Shown here one piece after another: positions 30,108 to 33,854 of a stretch of 33,854 nt of DNA. The notes beneath the pieces are model-generated. The model did not search any database. It was not told where the DNA came from and saw only the letters and a program-made list of their open reading frames with translations. Origin of the DNA: Deltaproteobacteria bacterium (GTDB lineage Bacteria > Desulfobacterota > BSN033 > UBA1163); assembly GCA_016875195.1 (NCBI GenBank), contig VGRY01000046.1:1-33854 (forward strand). The letters run 5' to 3'. The position numbers and the translations under genes are program-made. Numbering within the stretch: position 1 is the stretch's first letter; each line of letters opens with the position of its first letter.

Positions 30108-32123
30108 CTATATAGATTGGTTCATAATGGCCTTGGAAATGATTTCCGCGGCAAGATCCGTTTTGTAAGTTTCCGAGGAAAAGGCCTTTGCGATAGACAG
30201 GGGTTTCTGTTTCGGGTTGATAACTTTTTGAAATAAATAAAGAACACCAGAGATTGCCCTTACGAGAAAACCAGGGATGAAAAGTGGTTTTAGGCCCTTT
30301 CGATTTTCGAGAAGCATTTTTATCAGATCCTGGCGCGTTAAAGCCCGCGCCTCGATCAGGTTCAGGATTTTGGGAACGGACTCATAGTTTGTCATACAAT
30401 AACGGACCACTTTCGCCGCCGTGTGCACTCCGCACAAGCTGATCGGGCTTCTTTTGCTTCCCATGACAATAAAATAAGAGCCGACTTCACGTCCGAGGCG
30501 GCCCGGCGCCTCGAAATTCTCGAAGTCCACAAGCGGCCCCGGTCTGATTATTTTGGAGTCTATACCTAATTGCGGGCTCAAGTTCTTCACGATTCCATCT
30601 GCTTGTGCCTTTCCCCATACATAGGCCCCTCTACCCGGATTATCTTTATCAACCGGGGATGTTTCATCCAGTGGTTTTCCTGAATTCCTGCCGGGTTTCA
30701 ATACGGCAAGACTGCTGATATGAATGAACCTCTTTACGCCTGCCGTCGCCGCTGCTTCCAAAACCCTTTGGGTCGCTTCGATAGAATTCCTCTCATGATC
30801 TTCCTTTCCCCCCGCTGTTTCGGCCGCGCAGTGAATGACAGCCGCTACCCCCTCCAGGGCTTCCGGAGGTATCTTATCAGCCAGGTCAACAACCGCATAC
30901 TCTACGCCAGGCAGTCTGCCGGAAAAGGGGGGAATCGTTCGGGATACGGCCTTTACCGGCCATCCTGCTGAACGGAGCTCTCTGCAAATCGCCCTGCCAA
31001 GAAATCCGGCTCCCCCGGTGACCAGCACGCTCGCCTTCATCGCAACTGGTGGCAGGGATGTGACCTCTGTTTCCAGTTTTTCCCTCGCTCTCACTTCGGT
31101 CTCGCTTTCCTTCTCCTTCAATGCCAGACCGATTTTTTCACAGATCGCAACCGTCTCAATGATGGATTCGGGTTTGATTATAGGCTCTTTCTCATCCAAT
31201 ATGCTCTGGTAAAAATTATCGATTAATTCTCTAAGCCCCTCATAACCCCTGTCTTTTTTTAGAGCCATTTTAGTCAGGGCTTTCGTTGTCTTCCACGCGG
31301 CTTGCCATGCCTGCCGGTATGGAGTGATAACCGCCGCGAGGGTGTCGGCTCCCGAACCCGACAGGTTGATCGTCACGCCTCTCACATAATCGATAAGGAT
31401 TGTTCCGTTCGTTCCCACGATTTTCAGGTATGAATCAACCGGCCGTCCTTTTAGACTCACCAGAAGGATCCCCTTGCGCTTACCGCACTCTATGATAGCC
31501 CGGACTTCCCCATCGGCCTCCATATCAAGCGCTTTGATAAGAAATCCCTCCTCCTTTTCATTTCCAATTCGTAGAAAATGAAGGAGGGTATAAACCGGGT
31601 GGGGAAGAATGTCTATCGCTTGTTCGACTGCAGAAATCGACTTTCTGACCTTCCTGAAGCTGAAATAGCTTTCCGCATGAACGATTTCCCCTATATTTTT
31701 GACGTATTCCTCCGCCTTACGCGTGACGTGTTGAGCGAGAAGTTGATGCCCGGCAATTAGCTTCAGCCCCCGGCTTTTTGCAATTCGCACCAATTCCTCG
31801 GCCTGGTTTCCTTCCAAGACAAATGGCTTTTCTATAAATACATGGGCGCCATTTTCCAAAGCCATCTTGCCATATTCATAATGGGTTCCTGGCGGGGTAA
31901 CCACGTGGACCGCTTCAGGATGGGTATTTTGAAACAATTCCTGCGCGCTCAAAAAAATCCTCGCCTCTTTACCGATAACTTCGCCGATTTCATCCGCGTT
32001 TGCCCGTGGGTCTGCAATCCCTTTGATTCTCGCGTTTCCCAGTCCCGCGATAACCTTCAGATGCTCCACCCCCATTCTTCCTATTCCGATAATGCCAACT
32101 TCCAATTTATTCTCCGCCCGCAT
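30108..32123 (-). CDS. Fused Gfo/Idh/MocA oxidoreductase and NAD-dependent epimerase
   Basis: A 671-residue two-domain protein. N-terminal half (to about 340): Gfo/Idh/MocA dehydrogenase with V-G-I-I-G-I-G-R-M-G-V-E-H (Rossmann), P-P-G-T-H-Y-E and F-I-E-K-P-F (EKP motif). A short charged linker follows (E-K-E-S-E-T-E-V-R-A-R-E). The C-terminal half (from about 365) is an extended SDR: V-L-V-T-G-G-A-G-F-L-G-R, V-I-H-C-A-A-E, H-I-S-S-L-A-V, Y-V-W-G-K (Tyr-x3-Lys), R-P-G-P-L-V-D. The two parts are normally separate enzymes of sugar-nucleotide synthesis. The start is the ATG at 32123, with GGAG 11 bases upstream; a GTG at 32135 is possible. Likely converts a nucleotide-bound sugar in sequential redox steps. 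Confidence 0.85.
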   Translation of the reverse strand: MRAENKLEVGIIGIGRMGVEHLKVIAGLGNARIKGIADPRANADEIGEVIGKEARIFLSAQELFQNTHPEAVHVVTPPGTHYEYGKMALENGAHVFIEKPFVLEGNQAEELVRIAKSRGLKLIAGHQLLAQHVTRKAEEYVKNIGEIVHAESYFSFRKVRKSISAVEQAIDILPHPVYTLLHFLRIGNEKEEGFLIKALDMEADGEVRAIIECGKRKGILLVSLKGRPVDSYLKIVGTNGTILIDYVRGVTINLSGSGADTLAAVITPYRQAWQAAWKTTKALTKMALKKDRGYEGLRELIDNFYQSILDEKEPIIKPESIIETVAICEKIGLALKEKESETEVRAREKLETEVTSLPPVAMKASVLVTGGAGFLGRAICRELRSAGWPVKAVSRTIPPFSGRLPGVEYAVVDLADKIPPEALEGVAAVIHCAAETAGGKEDHERNSIEATQRVLEAAATAGVKRFIHISSLAVLKPGRNSGKPLDETSPVDKDNPGRGAYVWGKAQADGIVKNLSPQLGIDSKIIRPGPLVDFENFEAPGRLGREVGSYFIVMGSKRSPISLCGVHTAAKVVRYCMTNYESVPKILNLIEARALTRQDLIKMLLENRKGLKPLFIPGFLVRAISGVLYLFQKVINPKQKPLSIAKAFSSETYKTDLAAEIISKAIMNQSI

Positions 32124-32131
32124 AAAAAGAT

Positions 32132-32419
32132 TCACTCCGAGTTTGCTCGTAACTCACAGATCGGATCATCGAATGCCGCAGTTATACTTGGATAATTTTC
32201 CAGGAATAGCAATAATGGCAACATGTTTGCGAAATTGTCCCACAGAGCCTGTTTTACTTCAGCAATATCATACCTCATTGGCAGAACGTTTTTTTTGTGC
32301 AACGCTAATAAATAAACATTTCCGATCTTCGAAGTTTCTTTAAGCAGGTTAAAGCTACGCTGAAGAACTCCTGTTTTTGGCGGATAAGGAATTACGTGAG
32401 ATAACCATAAAATATTCAT
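32132..32419 (-). pseudogene. N-terminal stub of a GT4 glycosyltransferase
   Basis: A 95-residue frame starting M-N-I-L-W-L-S-H-V-I-P-Y-P-P-K-T-G-V-L-Q-R, like the N-terminus of the 412-residue GT4 at 28827-30065. It lacks the whole C-terminal nucleotide-sugar domain. The last residues (C-E-L-R-A-N-S-E) are foreign, and the TGA directly touches the next gene. It is a truncated, presumably inactive copy of a second GT4 gene. Confidence 0.7.
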
Positions 32420-32441
32420 GTTATTTTTTCGCCCCAGATCA

Positions 32442-33167
32442 CTAAACCGCTATCTTTTTACCTCTGACCCAAAGAAATCCCTTATCACCTTCCTTGTAAT
32501 TTAAGTTTCCATCATTAAAAAAAGCATATTCATGGTCATCGGGACCTTGCCCACTTAATCTATAAGAGACTATCTCCAAATAATCTAATAGCTCAGATTT
32601 AATTTTCTCTAATGTAAGAGCCTGGGGCTCCCATAATGTGGCTTGCCCTCCTAAGTTGAAGCTCCCGATGAATAATCCACCTGGTTTTAATACTCTAAGT
32701 ATTTCGTTACACATAATTGTGAAGTTATCAACATGATCAATTGCATTTAGTGTATACATAACGTCAACGAAATCGGATGGCAATGGAATGACTTTTTCGG
32801 TGGATTTTAAATAAATCATATTATGAGAGATTAGGACATCCTTGAAGTTATCAGCATAACGATCAACAAGGACGTCTATCCCTATCCTTAACAACGCAGA
32901 TTTTGCCCAGCATAAACTGCCTCTTGGTCCGCAACCGAAATCAGCAACAATTTTACCATTTAAAAATCTGTCATCTTTTTCGTCAGCCATTGCCAACATT
33001 ATCGGTCCATATCTTTCCTTCTCCAAGACTTTTCCATAATTTTTAAAACCTATCTTCCAATATAAAAGTTCATAATAATATTTAAATTTTAATATTTTTG
33101 CTATTGGTCTCAATAAAAGAACCAGAGGCTCTGGTATGGAATGCAACATTGTCTTAAGAATTCTCAA
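32442..33167 (-). CDS. SAM-dependent methyltransferase
   Basis: A 241-residue class I methyltransferase. Motif I: V-A-D-F-G-C-G-P-R-G-S at about residues 74-84; motif II region I-G-I-D-V-L-V-D; motif IV-like V-M-Y-T-L-N-A-I-D-H-V-D; then E-I-L-R-V-L-K-P-G-G (motif VI). The frame starts at a TTG (33167) with GGGG six bases before it; an internal ATG at 33149 lacks a ribosome site. In this cluster it probably methylates a sugar or a chain end. The N-terminal 60 residues are an extra helical part of unknown role. Confidence 0.85.
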   Translation of the reverse strand: MRILKTMLHSIPEPLVLLLRPIAKILKFKYYYELLYWKIGFKNYGKVLEKERYGPIMLAMADEKDDRFLNGKIVADFGCGPRGSLCWAKSALLRIGIDVLVDRYADNFKDVLISHNMIYLKSTEKVIPLPSDFVDVMYTLNAIDHVDNFTIMCNEILRVLKPGGLFIGSFNLGGQATLWEPQALTLEKIKSELLDYLEIVSYRLSGQGPDDHEYAFFNDGNLNYKEGDKGFLWVRGKKIAV

Positions 33168-33483
33168 TTTCTACCCCAATTCCCTATAAACTGTCTTATG
33201 TAGAAAATAGTAGAGCGCATAGAGCATAGCGCAAAGCGTAACTACTTGAATAAAAATACAAATGAATCCGAAGACCTCATTCGCCCTCAGGCGAGCGATG
33301 CAAATACATTTTCATTGTTCGAGGGTGCCCTCCGGGCATGGAACATAAGTAAATGATCGCTGTTGATGATGTTTTCCGGGTCAGAAACTTATCTGAATCA
33401 GTACATTTAATTTATCCTCAGCTAGGCGCATGAGGAATCAATTCATATCTTTGATCCCAATGATTGTAAATATTGTTTGATTT
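33168..33483. other. Spacer with word-like repeats
   Basis: It contains GAGCGCATAGAGCATAGCGC-type microrepeats (33211-33240) and a GGTGCCCTCCGGGCA hairpin (33325-33340). No gene seen. Confidence 0.4.
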
Positions 33484-33792
33484 TTAATGGTCATTTATTT
33501 TCATAGGTATTTTACTCTTTTCAAAACTTAATTCTGCAGCAGTAGATAGACCTGCCAAAACGTACATATGAGGATAATAAAGAGCGCTTAAGAAAAACCC
33601 CCCAATTGAAAATCCGATAATTCCTGCGTTCAGGCAAATAAATAATCTTCGAAATGATGACATATTTTCGTTCATATTCCCTTTGAGCCATCTAATGCGC
33701 TTTTCATTTCTTACAATATTAATAATTACTTGAAAAAAGCGTGAAAATGGTATTTTCCCTACCGCCAGACAAGCGGATAGGCCTTTAAAACC
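33484..33792 (-). pseudogene. C-terminal piece of a Wzy/O-antigen-ligase-like membrane protein
   Basis: The frame is open on the minus strand from 33792 (after a TAA at 33795) to a TAA at 33484. The end reads R-L-F-I-C-L-N-A-G-I-I-G-F-S-I-G-G-F-F-L, S-A-L-Y-Y-P-H-M-Y-V-L-A-G-L. That is the typical last pair of membrane helices of O-antigen ligase/Wzy-like proteins, in which S-x-x-Y-Y-P-H recurs. Only a 63-residue frame starts with ATG (33675). The polymerase itself is missing, so this is a remnant. The ten-plus upstream helices are not in the window in this frame. Confidence 0.55.
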
Positions 33793-33854
33793 TTATGGAA
33801 ACGCTATATAATCTTGATAAAACCCCTTCGGCAGAACCTTCCTTAAAAAGGAAC

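Noticed and set aside
1..33854. tRNA, rRNA or a recognisable riboswitch
   Set aside because: No cloverleaf with a GTTCGA-type T-loop, no rRNA-like stretch and no known riboswitch core was seen by eye. This is not a covariance-model search.

Overview
This looks like a chromosomal accessory region from an uncultured Gram-negative bacterium. A Desulfobacterota- or Nitrospirota-like lineage is a guess from gene content and intergenic style; no rRNA or tRNA is present to place it. The right two-thirds is an exopolysaccharide/lipopolysaccharide-type locus read almost entirely on the minus strand. The left 6.5 kb is an island of toxin-antitoxin (TA) modules in repeat-rich DNA.

Left part (1-6.4 kb): the 3' end of an IS transposase, then hicAB, a DUF3368-PIN/UPF0175 pair, a HigBA pair, a VapBC pair and a second HigBA pair. 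They are separated by long non-coding stretches made of interspersed repeats. A 330-bp direct repeat (1875-2214 and 5396-5722) brackets three of the modules. A palindrome built as TTGACTCAA-N3-TTGAGTCAA recurs 13 times between 461 and 16979, always in the same orientation, and never in the right half.

Middle part (6.6-18.6 kb, minus strand): GDP-mannose synthesis (ManC), a DegT-type sugar aminotransferase, a DUF218 (YdcF/SanA-like) membrane protein, an SGNH hydrolase and a secreted pectate-lyase-like beta-helix protein. Next come an orphan winged-helix protein, an acyl carrier protein, an AMP-forming acyl ligase and an MBOAT acyltransferase. Ligase + ACP + MBOAT + SGNH is the same enzyme set as the Gram-positive Dlt D-alanylation system. 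I propose a Dlt-like, ACP-dependent acylation branch acting on the exported polysaccharide. A sixth TA pair (VapB with an amber-interrupted VapC) and a decayed copy of the winged-helix gene lie between ligase and MBOAT.

Right part (18.6-33.85 kb, minus strand): intact glycosyltransferases at 19.1, 20.2 and 28.8 kb, a PaaK/CapK-type ligase, an asparagine-synthase-type amidotransferase, a Gfo/Idh-epimerase fusion, a methyltransferase and a secreted beta-helix/fibronectin-III protein. Among them are several broken genes: a GT2 with two stops and a frameshift, a GT-B cut off by an IS200/IS605-like remnant, a chimeric scrap of GT2 and beta-helix sequence, a 95-residue GT4 stub and the C-terminal end of a Wzy/O-antigen-ligase-like protein. 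The locus appears to be rearranging actively, with short MITE-like elements sitting at several breakpoints.

The most noteworthy signals are the orientation-biased palindrome family, the proposed Dlt-like acylation set, two apparently leaderless HigBA operons with operators inside the promoter spacer, and a 94-bp MITE that splits a second copy of the winged-helix gene.
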